A stretch of 64,000 bases of DNA from UBA1402 sp964575345. GTDB taxonomy: Bacteria; Bacteroidota; Bacteroidia; Bacteroidales; UBA1402. The position numbers were made by a program, and so were the translations under genes. The notes beneath the pieces are model-generated. The model saw only the letters and a program-made list of their open reading frames with translations, was not told where the DNA came from and ran no database searches. Positions 36,685-45,188 of this stretch are shown here, in pieces. The stretch's first letter is position 1; each line of letters begins with the position of its first letter. Where the stretch lies: positions 1 to 64,000 of the forward strand of contig CAZNQD010000008.1 in NCBI GenBank assembly GCA_964575345.1, in the 5' to 3' direction.

Positions 36685-38528
36685 TTTGATTTAAAGTAAT
36701 TTATTATGAGGTTGGCTTTGGCTTTACCCACCAATTTTTCCAATTCGTCACTACCGGCTTCCCTGATCTTTTTCAGACTTTTAAAATGCTTTAAAAGTAA
36801 ATTTTTTGTAATGTTGCCAATACCGGGAATTCCATCAAGTTCCGATTTTGTTTGAACTTTACTTCTGAGTTTACGATGAAAACTTATACCAAAACGATGT
36901 GCCTCATCTCTTATTTGTTGTATTAATTTCAAACTTTCGGAATTTTTATTCAAATATAAGGGAGTTGAATCGTTCGGAAAATAAATTTCTTCCAGTCGTT
37001 TTGCAATCCCAATTATTCTAATTGAACGAATTTTGTGAAGAATATGTTCGTCGATGTTTTCTTTCTTGCAGTACTTAATGATATTTTCATGCGCCTCCAC
37101 GGCAGAACTCAATTGCCCTTTGCCCCCGTCTACAATTATTAATTGTGGTATTTCCTGTTCTTCTTTGGCCAAACGCATATATCTACGACTTATTACTTCT
37201 CTCATCGAAGCAAAGTCGTCTATTCCCGATACGGTTTTAATGCTGAAATGCCTGTATTCTTTTTTAGAAGCTTTGGCCTTTTTAAAAACCACACAGGAGG
37301 CCACAGGATTGCTTCCTTGAATATTGGAATTATCAAAGCATTCTATGTGAATGGGAAGCTCCGAAAGCTGCAGATCTTTTTTAAGTGTTTGCAATATTCT
37401 GGTTGTTCGTTGTTCAGGATTTAATTTTTCTTCCTGTTTAAGGAGATCAATTTTGTATTGGCGAACATTGTTTTTAGATAAATCAAGTAACTTTTTCCGA
37501 TCGCCCTGCTTTGGAATACGAAATTGAACCTCATTCAATTCCAGGGAAGGAATAAAGGGGACAACAATTTCTTTGCTTTTGCTGTTGAAACGGCTCCGCA
37601 TCTCATAAATGCCGCTGGCCAGCAGTGACTCTTTGTCTTCTTCTATTTTTTTGCGATATTCAAAAGTGTAGGTTTGCACTATGCAGCCCTTGTGGACGTG
37701 AAGATAATTTATATAGGCTGCATTTCCGGTTTCGTCCCAGCTGAAGACATCTAATTCTTTAATATTGGAATTCACTATAAAAGATTTGCTGCGATACAAG
37801 TCCAGCAATTCTAATTTGGTTTTACAGGCTTGTGCCTCTTCAAATCGCAAAGCTTCTGCGTGCTCCCTGATTTCTTTTTTTAAAATATGCTCGACTGTTT
37901 CAAGATTGCCTTTGAGAATATGACGTATGTGATCTACATTCTTATTGTAGGATGCTTCTGACTGATACCCCACGCAGGGGCCCTGGCACTTTTTTATATG
38001 ATAATCCAGGCAAACGCGGTGTTTCCCGGCCAATATATTTTTTTCAGATAAATCAAGTGAACAGCTTCGTAAGGGATGTAATTTGCCAATTAAATCCAAC
38101 AAGGCTCTGACCATGGGTACTGAGCTGTAAGGGCCAAAATACTCGGAGCCGTCCTTAAGGATTCTGCGAGTCTGAAAAACTCTGGGAAAGCGTTCTTTTT
38201 TAATGCATATACTGGGATAAGTTTTGTCGTCCTTCAGCAACACATTGTACCTTGGTTGGTGTTCTTTAATCAGGTTATTTTCGAGCAAGAGGGCGTCTTG
38301 TTCGTTTTCGACCACCGTGTAGCGGATGTCTTTGATCTTTTTGACTAAAATTGCTGTTTTGGGAGATTCGTCGTGGTTCTTGTTGAAGTAGGAGAGAACT
38401 CGTTTTTTTAAATTCTTTGCCTTGCCAACATAGATGATGCGGCCCTCTTCTCCCAGGTACTGATAGATGCCGGGAAGCTCGGGCAGTCTGCTCAATAGTT
38501 GATTTATGTGTGACGAAGACGTTTGCAT
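36681..38528 (-). CDS. uvrC: Excinuclease ABC subunit C
   Basis: This 615-residue protein makes the dual incision in nucleotide excision repair with UvrA and UvrB. The N-terminal GIY-YIG nuclease has PGIYQYLGEEGRIIYVGKAKNLKKR. A Cys cluster near residues 150-185 is followed by a UVR motif (ALRFEEAQACKTKLELLDLY), the RNase H-like C-terminal nuclease (HIECFDNSN, IIVDGGKGQL) and a helix-hairpin-helix (LDGIPGIGNITKNLLLKHF). Length is normal. It follows mnmG by 33 bp. Confidence 0.97.
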   Translation of the reverse strand: MQTSSSHINQLLSRLPELPGIYQYLGEEGRIIYVGKAKNLKKRVLSYFNKNHDESPKTAILVKKIKDIRYTVVENEQDALLLENNLIKEHQPRYNVLLKDDKTYPSICIKKERFPRVFQTRRILKDGSEYFGPYSSVPMVRALLDLIGKLHPLRSCSLDLSEKNILAGKHRVCLDYHIKKCQGPCVGYQSEASYNKNVDHIRHILKGNLETVEHILKKEIREHAEALRFEEAQACKTKLELLDLYRSKSFIVNSNIKELDVFSWDETGNAAYINYLHVHKGCIVQTYTFEYRKKIEEDKESLLASGIYEMRSRFNSKSKEIVVPFIPSLELNEVQFRIPKQGDRKKLLDLSKNNVRQYKIDLLKQEEKLNPEQRTTRILQTLKKDLQLSELPIHIECFDNSNIQGSNPVASCVVFKKAKASKKEYRHFSIKTVSGIDDFASMREVISRRYMRLAKEEQEIPQLIIVDGGKGQLSSAVEAHENIIKYCKKENIDEHILHKIRSIRIIGIAKRLEEIYFPNDSTPLYLNKNSESLKLIQQIRDEAHRFGISFHRKLRSKVQTKSELDGIPGIGNITKNLLLKHFKSLKKIREAGSDELEKLVGKAKANLIINYFKSK

Positions 38529-38561
38529 CGGTTTAACTGTTTCACGTGGAACAAACCGGGT

Positions 38562-40436
38562 TTATCTGCCCAGCAAAACCAGCAAAATGCTGATGTCGCT
38601 GGGTGAGATTCCCGGGATGCGGCTGGCCTGGCCTAAAGTGTCGGGTTGTATTTTGTGTAATTTTTGTCTTGCTTCGAACGATAAGGAATGTATGCTTAAA
38701 TAGTCGAATTTGTCCTTGATTCTAATATTGTCGAGCCTTTGTATTTTTTCTGCCTGTAATTGTTCGCGCTCAATATAACCCTGGTACTTGATCTGAATTT
38801 CGGCTGCTTCAACGATTTCGTCCCGGCGATTGGGAATCTGTTCAATCCTTTTTTTGAGTGCAGGAATATGCTCTTGTAAAATAGTAAAAGACAATTGTGG
38901 CCGCAAAATAAGATCGCTCAGGCGGACACCTTGCTTAAGCGGAGCTGTATCCAGATTCTCCAGGGCAGTGTTTATATATTTCGCCTTAATGGAATATTGC
39001 CGGGTAAATTGCAGCAGGCCGTCTATTTCTTTTTGTTTTTCCTTCCAAAGATTCAGCCGTTCGGTTTTAGCCAGGCCCAGCGCATGCGATTTTTCGGTTA
39101 GACGAGCGTCGGCATCGTCTTGTCTTAACAATATGCGGTATTCAGCTCTGGAGGTAAACATGCGGTAAGGTTCATCTACGCCTTTATTGATTAAATCGTC
39201 AATCAGAACGCCGATATAGGCTTCGTCCCTGCTCAACACAAATTCGTTGCCTCCGTGGCAAAAAATATGCGCGTTAACTCCCGCTACCAGGCCTTGGCCG
39301 GCTGCTTCCTCGTAACCGGTAGTGCCGTTGATCTGGCCGGCAAAAAACAAACCGGGAATTCGTTTGGTTTCCAGAGTGGCTTTGAGTTGAACCGGATCAA
39401 AGTAGTCGTATTCTATGGCATAGCCCGGACGATAAATATGGACTTGTTCAAAACCGGAAATTTCCCTGAGCCCTTTTAGTTGGGTTTCCAGGGGCAGGGA
39501 AGAGGAGAAACCGTTCAGGTAGTATTCCTGAGTCTCTTCTCCTTCTGGCTCCAAAAACAGCTGGTGTTGATCCTTGTCGCTGAAATTGACAATTTTGGTT
39601 TCAATGCTGGGGCAGTAACGGGGCCCTATGCTTTGAATCTGCCCGTTGTACATGGGCGAGAGTTCCAGGTCTTCTCTCAGGAGCTCGTGCACACGTTCGT
39701 TAGTAAAGCAGATCCAGCAGCTGCGCTGTTTTAGCGGCCTGGGAGTGAAGTCGAGGTAGGAAAACTTATGAAAATCGTTCTCACCCTTTTGTTCGCTCAG
39801 CTTGTCAAAATTGACCGTTCTTGCGTCAATGCGCACCGGGGTGCCGGTTTTCATTCTACCGCTGCTGAATCCCAGTTCGCGCAGTTGTTCGGTTAAGCCC
39901 AGGGAGGCCTTTTCGGAAAGCCGTCCCCCTTTAATTTGATTTTTTCCTATGTGAATCAATCCATTAAGGAAAGTTCCGTTGGTAAGTATGACACTTTTGG
40001 CGTTAAAACTAACGTTGAGTTCTGTTTTTACGCCCTTCACTGTACCATTTTCTATCAGCAATTCTTTAACTGTATCCTGCCAGAGAAATAGATTATCGGT
40101 GTTTTCTACAACCCGTCGCCAAGCCTGAATAAATCGCTGGCGGTCGCTTTGTGAGCGTGGGCTCCACATGGCCGGCCCCTTGGAACGGTTGAGCATACGA
40201 AACTGTATGGCTGTTTGATCGGTAACGATGCCCGTATAACCTCCCAGCGCGTCTATTTCTCTGACAATCTGCCCTTTAGCTATCCCTCCAATGGCCGGAT
40301 TGCAGCTCATCTGGGCAATTTTATTCATGTCCATTGTTATCAACAGGGTTTTAGAACCCATGTTGGCAGCAGCCGTAGCGGCTTCACAGCCGGCGTGGCC
40401 TGCTCCCACTACAATTATGTCGTACGAAAAGTTCAT
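38562..40436 (-). CDS. mnmG: tRNA uridine-5-carboxymethylaminomethyl modification enzyme MnmG
   Basis: This 624-residue FAD protein works with MnmE to modify U34 of tRNAs. The dinucleotide-binding motif VVGAGHAGCEAATAAANMG is at the N-terminus. Other landmarks are NPAIGGIAKGQIVREIDALGG, GTFLNGLIHIG, RYCPSIETKIV, and the GYEEAAGQGLVAGVNA region, with helical C-terminal tRNA- and MnmE-binding domains. Formerly called gidA; in many bacteria it lies near the replication origin. Here it sits 11 kb from the DnaA-box cluster, 14 bp after ybeY. Confidence 0.97.
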   Translation of the reverse strand: MNFSYDIIVVGAGHAGCEAATAAANMGSKTLLITMDMNKIAQMSCNPAIGGIAKGQIVREIDALGGYTGIVTDQTAIQFRMLNRSKGPAMWSPRSQSDRQRFIQAWRRVVENTDNLFLWQDTVKELLIENGTVKGVKTELNVSFNAKSVILTNGTFLNGLIHIGKNQIKGGRLSEKASLGLTEQLRELGFSSGRMKTGTPVRIDARTVNFDKLSEQKGENDFHKFSYLDFTPRPLKQRSCWICFTNERVHELLREDLELSPMYNGQIQSIGPRYCPSIETKIVNFSDKDQHQLFLEPEGEETQEYYLNGFSSSLPLETQLKGLREISGFEQVHIYRPGYAIEYDYFDPVQLKATLETKRIPGLFFAGQINGTTGYEEAAGQGLVAGVNAHIFCHGGNEFVLSRDEAYIGVLIDDLINKGVDEPYRMFTSRAEYRILLRQDDADARLTEKSHALGLAKTERLNLWKEKQKEIDGLLQFTRQYSIKAKYINTALENLDTAPLKQGVRLSDLILRPQLSFTILQEHIPALKKRIEQIPNRRDEIVEAAEIQIKYQGYIEREQLQAEKIQRLDNIRIKDKFDYLSIHSLSFEARQKLHKIQPDTLGQASRIPGISPSDISILLVLLGR

Positions 40437-40450
40437 AGTAGAAATTCATT

Positions 40451-40888
40451 TCAGGAACTCTGTTCCTTCTCTGTGATATCAATCAATACCAGCGCTTTGT
40501 TTTCTTCTTCGCGCATGATTGTTTGTTGATTTATAGTTTTGTCTTCGAAACCGCAGAGATGTAAAATGCCATGAATTAAAACTCTGTGCAGTTCCCGTTG
40601 AAATGGCTGTTTTAAGAGCTCGGCGTTAGATGCAATAGTTAAAGGCGAAATAAACAAATCTCCTGAAATACTTTGCGCTGAACTATAATCAAAACTGATG
40701 ATATCGGTAAAATAATCGTGGTTAAGATACTGTATATTAACTTCAGCAATTTTATTTTCGGAGCAAAAGATGTAATTGATTTGACCGGTTTTTTTGCCGT
40801 AACCGGCAGCCACTTCTTCTACCCAGGCGCTGATCTTGTTTTTATCCAGTTCCGGCAGGGCGATATCTTCCTGGTGAAATTGAATCAT
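40451..40888 (-). CDS. ybeY: Endoribonuclease YbeY (16S rRNA maturation)
   Basis: This 145-residue zinc-dependent endoribonuclease acts in 16S rRNA 3'-end processing and ribosome quality control. The metal site is usually H-x3-H-x5-H. Here the segment is LIHGILHLCGFEDKT: H106 and H110 are kept, but the third ligand is D116. I recall the same substitution from Bacteroidota YbeY proteins, so it is likely lineage-typical rather than inactivating. The start is the ATG at 40888; a TTG at 40894 adds only two residues. It sits between spmAB and mnmG. Confidence 0.92.
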   Translation of the reverse strand: MIQFHQEDIALPELDKNKISAWVEEVAAGYGKKTGQINYIFCSENKIAEVNIQYLNHDYFTDIISFDYSSAQSISGDLFISPLTIASNAELLKQPFQRELHRVLIHGILHLCGFEDKTINQQTIMREEENKALVLIDITEKEQSS

Positions 40889-40896
40889 AAGCAAGT

Positions 40897-42135
40897 TTAT
40901 CTATGAAAAAACAGATAGGCCAGCAAGATGGATGCTATTATGCCGGCAAGATCAGCGATCAGCCCGGCTGATAAAGCGTAGCGTGTGCGCTTAATACCCA
41001 CCGAACCGAAGTAGAGCGCAATAATGTAAAAGGTAGTATCGGTCGATCCCTGAAACACGCAGGCCAGCCGGCCTACAAAAGAATCGGCTCCATCCATCTT
41101 CATGGCTTCCACCATCATGGCTCTGGCTCCGCTTCCGCTCAAAGGTTTCATCATAGCTGTGGGTAGTGCATCCACAAAATCGGTGTTGATATGCAGGCTG
41201 TTGAAAAGCCAGGCGATGCCGTCGGTAAGAAAATCCATGGCACCCGAAGCTCTGAAAACACCTATACCCACGAGCATACCCACCAGATAGGGGATGATTT
41301 TTACAGAGGTTTTAAAACCGTTTTTGGCGCCGTCAATAAAGCTTTCCCAGATGTTTATTCTTTTGTATAAGCCACCGGCCATAAACAAAATAATTATACT
41401 CAACAAAGTACCATTGCTCAGCAGGCTGGAGGCAGTGCTCATGGTTTCTTTGTCCATTTGTGTGAACCAAAACACCAGGGCGGCAAGTAACAGGCTGATA
41501 CCACCCAGCCATGCCACCACGGTTTTGTTGAACAGCGACAGGCGCTGGCGAAAACCGACATAAAGTATTGCCGTCAGAGTGGACACATAGGTGGCAATAA
41601 TAATGGGAACAAATACATCCGTCGGGTTTGTAGCTCCGAGTATGGCCCGTTGGGCAATCACACTGATCGGAATAATGGTGAGTCCCGAGGTGTTCAAGGC
41701 CAAAAACATAATTTGAGCATTGGAGGCAGATTCCTTGTGAGGATTCAGCTCCTGCAGGCTTTGTATCGCCTTTAAGCCCAGTGGAGTGGCGGCATTGTCC
41801 AATCCTAACATATTGGCCGAAAAATTCATCAGTAATTCACCGTTAACAGGGTGATTTTTAGGTACGCCGGGGAAAAGTTTTGAAAAAAATGGACCCACAA
41901 TACGAGACAAAAAACGAACTGCACCTGCTTTTTCACCTATATTCATAAAGCCCAACCACAAAGACATAATGCCCACCAAAGGCAGACAGATATCCATAAC
42001 GGCAAATTTTGCCATATCAAAACTGCTGCTCATGATCCGCTCAAAAACCGCATAATCGTTAAAAAATAAGCTTTGAACCAGAGCAAAAACAAAAGCAACA
42101 ACGAAAAATCCCACCCAAATATAATTGAGCACCAT
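40897..42135 (-). CDS. SpmA/SpmB fused nucleoside-recognition (Gate) membrane protein
   Basis: This 412-residue membrane protein has two halves corresponding to Bacillus spore maturation proteins SpmA (about 1-200) and SpmB (about 230-412), both of the Gate/nucleoside-recognition family. Landmarks are ELLMNFSANMLGLDNAATPLGLKA in the first half and GSGARAMMVEAMKMDG with FQGSTDTTFYIIALYFGSVG in the second. Fused forms are widespread in non-spore-forming Bacteroidota, and the transported molecule is unknown. It is first in the spmAB-ybeY-mnmG-uvrC-dtd-mazG operon, driven by a strong consensus promoter partly made of repeat sequence. Confidence 0.9.
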   Translation of the reverse strand: MVLNYIWVGFFVVAFVFALVQSLFFNDYAVFERIMSSSFDMAKFAVMDICLPLVGIMSLWLGFMNIGEKAGAVRFLSRIVGPFFSKLFPGVPKNHPVNGELLMNFSANMLGLDNAATPLGLKAIQSLQELNPHKESASNAQIMFLALNTSGLTIIPISVIAQRAILGATNPTDVFVPIIIATYVSTLTAILYVGFRQRLSLFNKTVVAWLGGISLLLAALVFWFTQMDKETMSTASSLLSNGTLLSIIILFMAGGLYKRINIWESFIDGAKNGFKTSVKIIPYLVGMLVGIGVFRASGAMDFLTDGIAWLFNSLHINTDFVDALPTAMMKPLSGSGARAMMVEAMKMDGADSFVGRLACVFQGSTDTTFYIIALYFGSVGIKRTRYALSAGLIADLAGIIASILLAYLFFHR

Positions 42136-42154
42136 ACGCCTTCATTTATGAGGG

Positions 42155-42186
42155 CAAATATAGCGTAAGTGAGAGCAATAGCCAAA
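42155..42186 (-). promoter_or_regulatory. Predicted promoter of the spmAB-ybeY-mnmG-uvrC-dtd-mazG operon
   Basis: The minus strand reads TTTG (42183-42186), a 20-nt spacer and TATATTTG (42155-42162), with the ATG at 42135. The TTTG lies in the palindrome of the first 145-bp repeat unit, while the -7 element is outside the array. Confidence 0.6.
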
Positions 42187-42597
42187 ATTTATTTTGGCTA
42201 TTGCCGAGCGAAGCTATATTCTGGGGCGCAGCCCAAAAATATAGCGTAAGTGTCTTTATGAAGCGATTGTTGAACCGGAGCGCATTTTTAGGGCGCAGCC
42301 CAAAAATATCCCTGTGAGAGCAATAGCCAAAATTTATTTTGGCTATTGCCGAGCGAAGCTATATTCTGGGGCGCAGCCCAAAAATATAGCGTAAGTGTCT
42401 TTATGAAGCGATTGTTGAACCGGAGCGCATTTTTAGGGCGCAGCCCAAAAATATCCCTGTGAGAGCAATAGCCAAAATTTATTTTGGCTATTGCCGAGCG
42501 AAGCTATATTCTGGGGCGCAGCCCAAAAATATAGCGTAAGTGTCTTTATGAAGCGATTGTTGAACCGGAGCGCATTTTTAGGGCGCAGCCCAAAAAT
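42171..42597. repeat. Three head-to-tail 145-bp tandem repeats, near-perfect
   Basis: Units run 42171-42315, 42316-42460 and 42461-42597; the third is cut short after 137 bp. I saw no mismatch between copies. Each unit begins with a perfect palindrome, CAATAGCCAAAAT-TT-ATTTTGGCTATTG (42176-42203, 42321-42348, 42466-42493). Each also has two GGGC-GCA-GCCC mini-hairpins followed by AAAAAT (first unit: 42224-42234 and 42291-42301). The string AATATAGCGTAAGTG inside each unit also occurs just outside the array at 42158-42171. 145 is not a multiple of three and stops occur, so the array is non-coding. It fills the gap between divergent spmAB and ruvB. Confidence 0.95.
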
Positions 42598-42612
42598 TAA
42601 TTCCCCCGTCCC

Positions 42613-42643
42613 TTTCTAAATTCCCCGAATGCGTGTATCTTTG
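42613..42643 (+). promoter_or_regulatory. Predicted ruvB promoter
   Basis: TTTC (42613-42616), a 19-nt spacer and TATCTTTG (42636-42643) approximate the TTTG-N19-TAnnTTTG pattern, 16 nt before the ruvB ATG. It starts just past the end of the repeat array. Confidence 0.5.
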
Positions 42644-42659
42644 AGCCTCACTTCACAAC

Positions 42660-43682
42660 ATGGATGATCAGTTTGACATACGCAGCCGCAAGCTGAACGA
42701 AAACGAACAGGATTTCGAAAAAGCCCTTCGTCCGCTCAGTTTTACTGATTTTCGCGGACAAGAAAAAGTGGTAGAAAACCTCAAAATTTTTGTTTCTGCC
42801 GCCTCGATGCGCGATGAACCCATGGATCACGTGTTGTTGCATGGCCCCCCGGGCTTGGGCAAAACAACTTTATCCAATATAATTGCCAACGAACTGGGTG
42901 TGGGTTTCAAAGTCACTTCGGGCCCTGTACTGGATAAACCGGGCGATTTGGCCGGTGTGTTGACTGCCCTCGAAGCCAACGATGTCCTGTTTATCGACGA
43001 AATTCATCGCTTGAGCCCGGTGGTCGAAGAATACCTGTATTCGGCCATGGAGGATTACCGCATTGACATAATGATAGACAAAGGCCCCAGCGCGAGATCC
43101 ATACAACTGGACATCAATCCGTTCACTATGATTGGAGCCACCACCCGCAGCGGCTTGCTTACTGCTCCCCTGAGAGCTCGTTTCGGCATTAACTGTCATT
43201 TGGAGTACTACCAGGCTGAGATCTTATCCGGCATTGTGCAAAGGTCAGCCCGGATACTCGAAGTGCCCTGCAGTACCGAAGCAGCTTCCGAAATTGCCCG
43301 GCGAAGCAGGGGCACGCCCCGCGTAGCTAACGCACTGTTGCGTCGTATCCGCGATTTTGCACAGGTAAAAGGCAACGGAAAGATCGACCTGAATATTACC
43401 AAATATGCTTTATCGGCCCTGAATATTGATACCCACGGCCTGGATGAAATTGACAACAGAATCCTGACCACTATTATCGATAAATTCCAAGGGGGGCCTG
43501 TGGGGCTGACCACCATTGCAACCGCTCTGGGCGAAGATGCCGGCACGTTGGAAGAGGTGTATGAACCCTTTTTGATTCAGGAAGGTTTCTTAAAGCGCAC
43601 ACCAAGGGGAAGAGAGGTTACCGAGCTGGCCTGGAAGCACCTGGGCCGCAACTACCAGGGAAGTTTTCAACGTTTGTTTTAA
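42660..43682 (+). CDS. ruvB: Holliday junction branch-migration ATPase RuvB
   Basis: This 340-residue AAA+ hexameric motor works with RuvA to move Holliday junctions. Walker A is HGPPGLGKTTL (K68), Walker B is VLFIDEIHRL, sensor 1 is MIGATTRSGLLTAPLRARFG, and the arginine-finger and winged-helix parts follow (RGTPRVANALLRRIRDFA; FLKRTPRGREVTELAW). Length is typical. The flippase gene starts 6 bp after its stop, so they are probably cotranscribed. Confidence 0.97.
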   Translation: MDDQFDIRSRKLNENEQDFEKALRPLSFTDFRGQEKVVENLKIFVSAASMRDEPMDHVLLHGPPGLGKTTLSNIIANELGVGFKVTSGPVLDKPGDLAGVLTALEANDVLFIDEIHRLSPVVEEYLYSAMEDYRIDIMIDKGPSARSIQLDINPFTMIGATTRSGLLTAPLRARFGINCHLEYYQAEILSGIVQRSARILEVPCSTEAASEIARRSRGTPRVANALLRRIRDFAQVKGNGKIDLNITKYALSALNIDTHGLDEIDNRILTTIIDKFQGGPVGLTTIATALGEDAGTLEEVYEPFLIQEGFLKRTPRGREVTELAWKHLGRNYQGSFQRLF

Positions 43683-43688
43683 GACGGG

Positions 43689-45185
43689 ATGGCAGGAATC
43701 AAATCGTTGGCCAAAGACACTGCAATATATGGCTTAAGCAGCATCATCGGAAAATTCTTGAATTGGCTGCTGGTTCCCTTTTATTCCTATACACTCAAAG
43801 AAACCGGCGATTACGGTATGGTCACAGAGCTTTACGGATGGACGGCTCTGGCCTTGGTAGTTTTAACTTACGGAATGGAAACCGGATTTTTCCGTTTCAT
43901 TAATAACGACAAGTATAAGTCAGCTCAGGTTTATTCCACCAGCCTGAGCGTACTGGGCCTGACCTCCTTACTTTTTGTAGTAGTGTCTCTGTTGTTTTTG
44001 CCACAGATTTCGGCCGGTATGGGCTATCAAAAATATCCGGAATTCATCGGGATGCTAATCATAATTGTGGCGGCTGATGCCTTTTGTTCCATTCCTTTTG
44101 CCTATCTGCGTTTTAAAAACAAGGCCTTGCGTTTTGCCTCGATCAAGTTATTGATGATACTTACCAATATCATTTTCAACTTGTTTTTTATTTGGCTCTG
44201 TCCTAAAATTTACCGTTGGAATCCTACTTTGATCGATTGGTTTTATAAGCCCGATTACGGGGTAGGCTATGTTTTTGTATCGAATGTTTTCTCTACTGGC
44301 ATAACACTACTGGCCTTATTGCCCTATTTCATCAAAGTGAAATTCGATTTCAACCCGGCTTTGCTAAGGAAAATGCTTGGTTATTCGCTGCCCCTGCTTC
44401 TGCTTGGAATTGCCGGTATCATGAACCAGACTTTCGATAAAATTATTTTTACCCACTTATTCGAAGATCAGCAATACGCCAGGGCTCAGTTGGGTATTTA
44501 TGGAGCCTGTTACAAAATAGCTGTGGTTATGATGATGTTTACCCAGGCTTTTCGCTATGCCTACGAACCCTACATTTTCGCAAAACACCGGGATGGAGAC
44601 AATCGACGGGCTTATGCCGAAGCAATGAAGTATTATATCATTTTTGCTTTTCTTATTTTTCTGGGGATTATGTTTTACCTCGATATTTTCAAATACATAA
44701 TCAGCCCCGATTATCACGAGGGTTTGATGGTAGTTCCCATTGTTTTGATGTGCTATTTGTTCCAGGGGGTCTTTTTCAATCTTTCCCTCTGGTACAAGCT
44801 GACCGACCGAACCAGGTGGGGTGCCTATATTTCCTCGTTTGGCGCTTTCATTACCATTTTGGGAAACATCCTTTTTGTACCCCGCTACGGCTATGTGGCG
44901 GCAGCCTGGGTTTCTTTTGTCTGTTTTCTGCTTATGATGTTGATTTCCTGGTGGTTGGGGCAAAAATATTATCCCATCCGCTATGATCTGAAATCAGCCG
45001 GTGGATATTTATTGCTTACAGCGGGCCTGTATGCTCTGGGGATGCTGCTGCCTATTGAACCTTTGTGGCTGAAATTACTTTTCAGAACGGCACTTCTGCT
45101 GATTTTCCTTTTAATATTGATTAAAAAAGATTTACCCCTGAACCAATTGCTTCCGGGTAAACTTCTGCATAAAAAGACCAGGTAA
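43689..45185 (+). CDS. Polysaccharide/lipid-linked oligosaccharide flippase (MOP superfamily)
   Basis: This 498-residue integral membrane protein has about 14 hydrophobic helices and the polysaccharide-biosynthesis (Wzx-like) pattern. It begins LAKDTAIYGLSSIIGKFLNWLLVPFYSYTL. The internal half starts LLRKMLGYSLPLLLLGIAGIMNQTFDKIIF. Such proteins move lipid-linked sugars or related lipids across the inner membrane. Free-standing copies near housekeeping genes are common in Bacteroidota, and the cargo is unknown. It converges on the M48 protease gene with 3 bp between stops. Confidence 0.85.
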   Translation: MAGIKSLAKDTAIYGLSSIIGKFLNWLLVPFYSYTLKETGDYGMVTELYGWTALALVVLTYGMETGFFRFINNDKYKSAQVYSTSLSVLGLTSLLFVVVSLLFLPQISAGMGYQKYPEFIGMLIIIVAADAFCSIPFAYLRFKNKALRFASIKLLMILTNIIFNLFFIWLCPKIYRWNPTLIDWFYKPDYGVGYVFVSNVFSTGITLLALLPYFIKVKFDFNPALLRKMLGYSLPLLLLGIAGIMNQTFDKIIFTHLFEDQQYARAQLGIYGACYKIAVVMMMFTQAFRYAYEPYIFAKHRDGDNRRAYAEAMKYYIIFAFLIFLGIMFYLDIFKYIISPDYHEGLMVVPIVLMCYLFQGVFFNLSLWYKLTDRTRWGAYISSFGAFITILGNILFVPRYGYVAAAWVSFVCFLLMMLISWWLGQKYYPIRYDLKSAGGYLLLTAGLYALGMLLPIEPLWLKLLFRTALLLIFLLILIKKDLPLNQLLPGKLLHKKTR

Positions 45186-45188
45186 GAT

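Noticed and set aside
42171..42314. Open frame through the first repeat unit
   Set aside because: The 145-bp period shifts frame in each copy and the first unit closes with a TGA at its end; no start signal was seen.
42171..42597. Possible CRISPR array
   Set aside because: The units are contiguous 145-bp copies with no unique spacers between short repeats, and there are no cas genes in the window.
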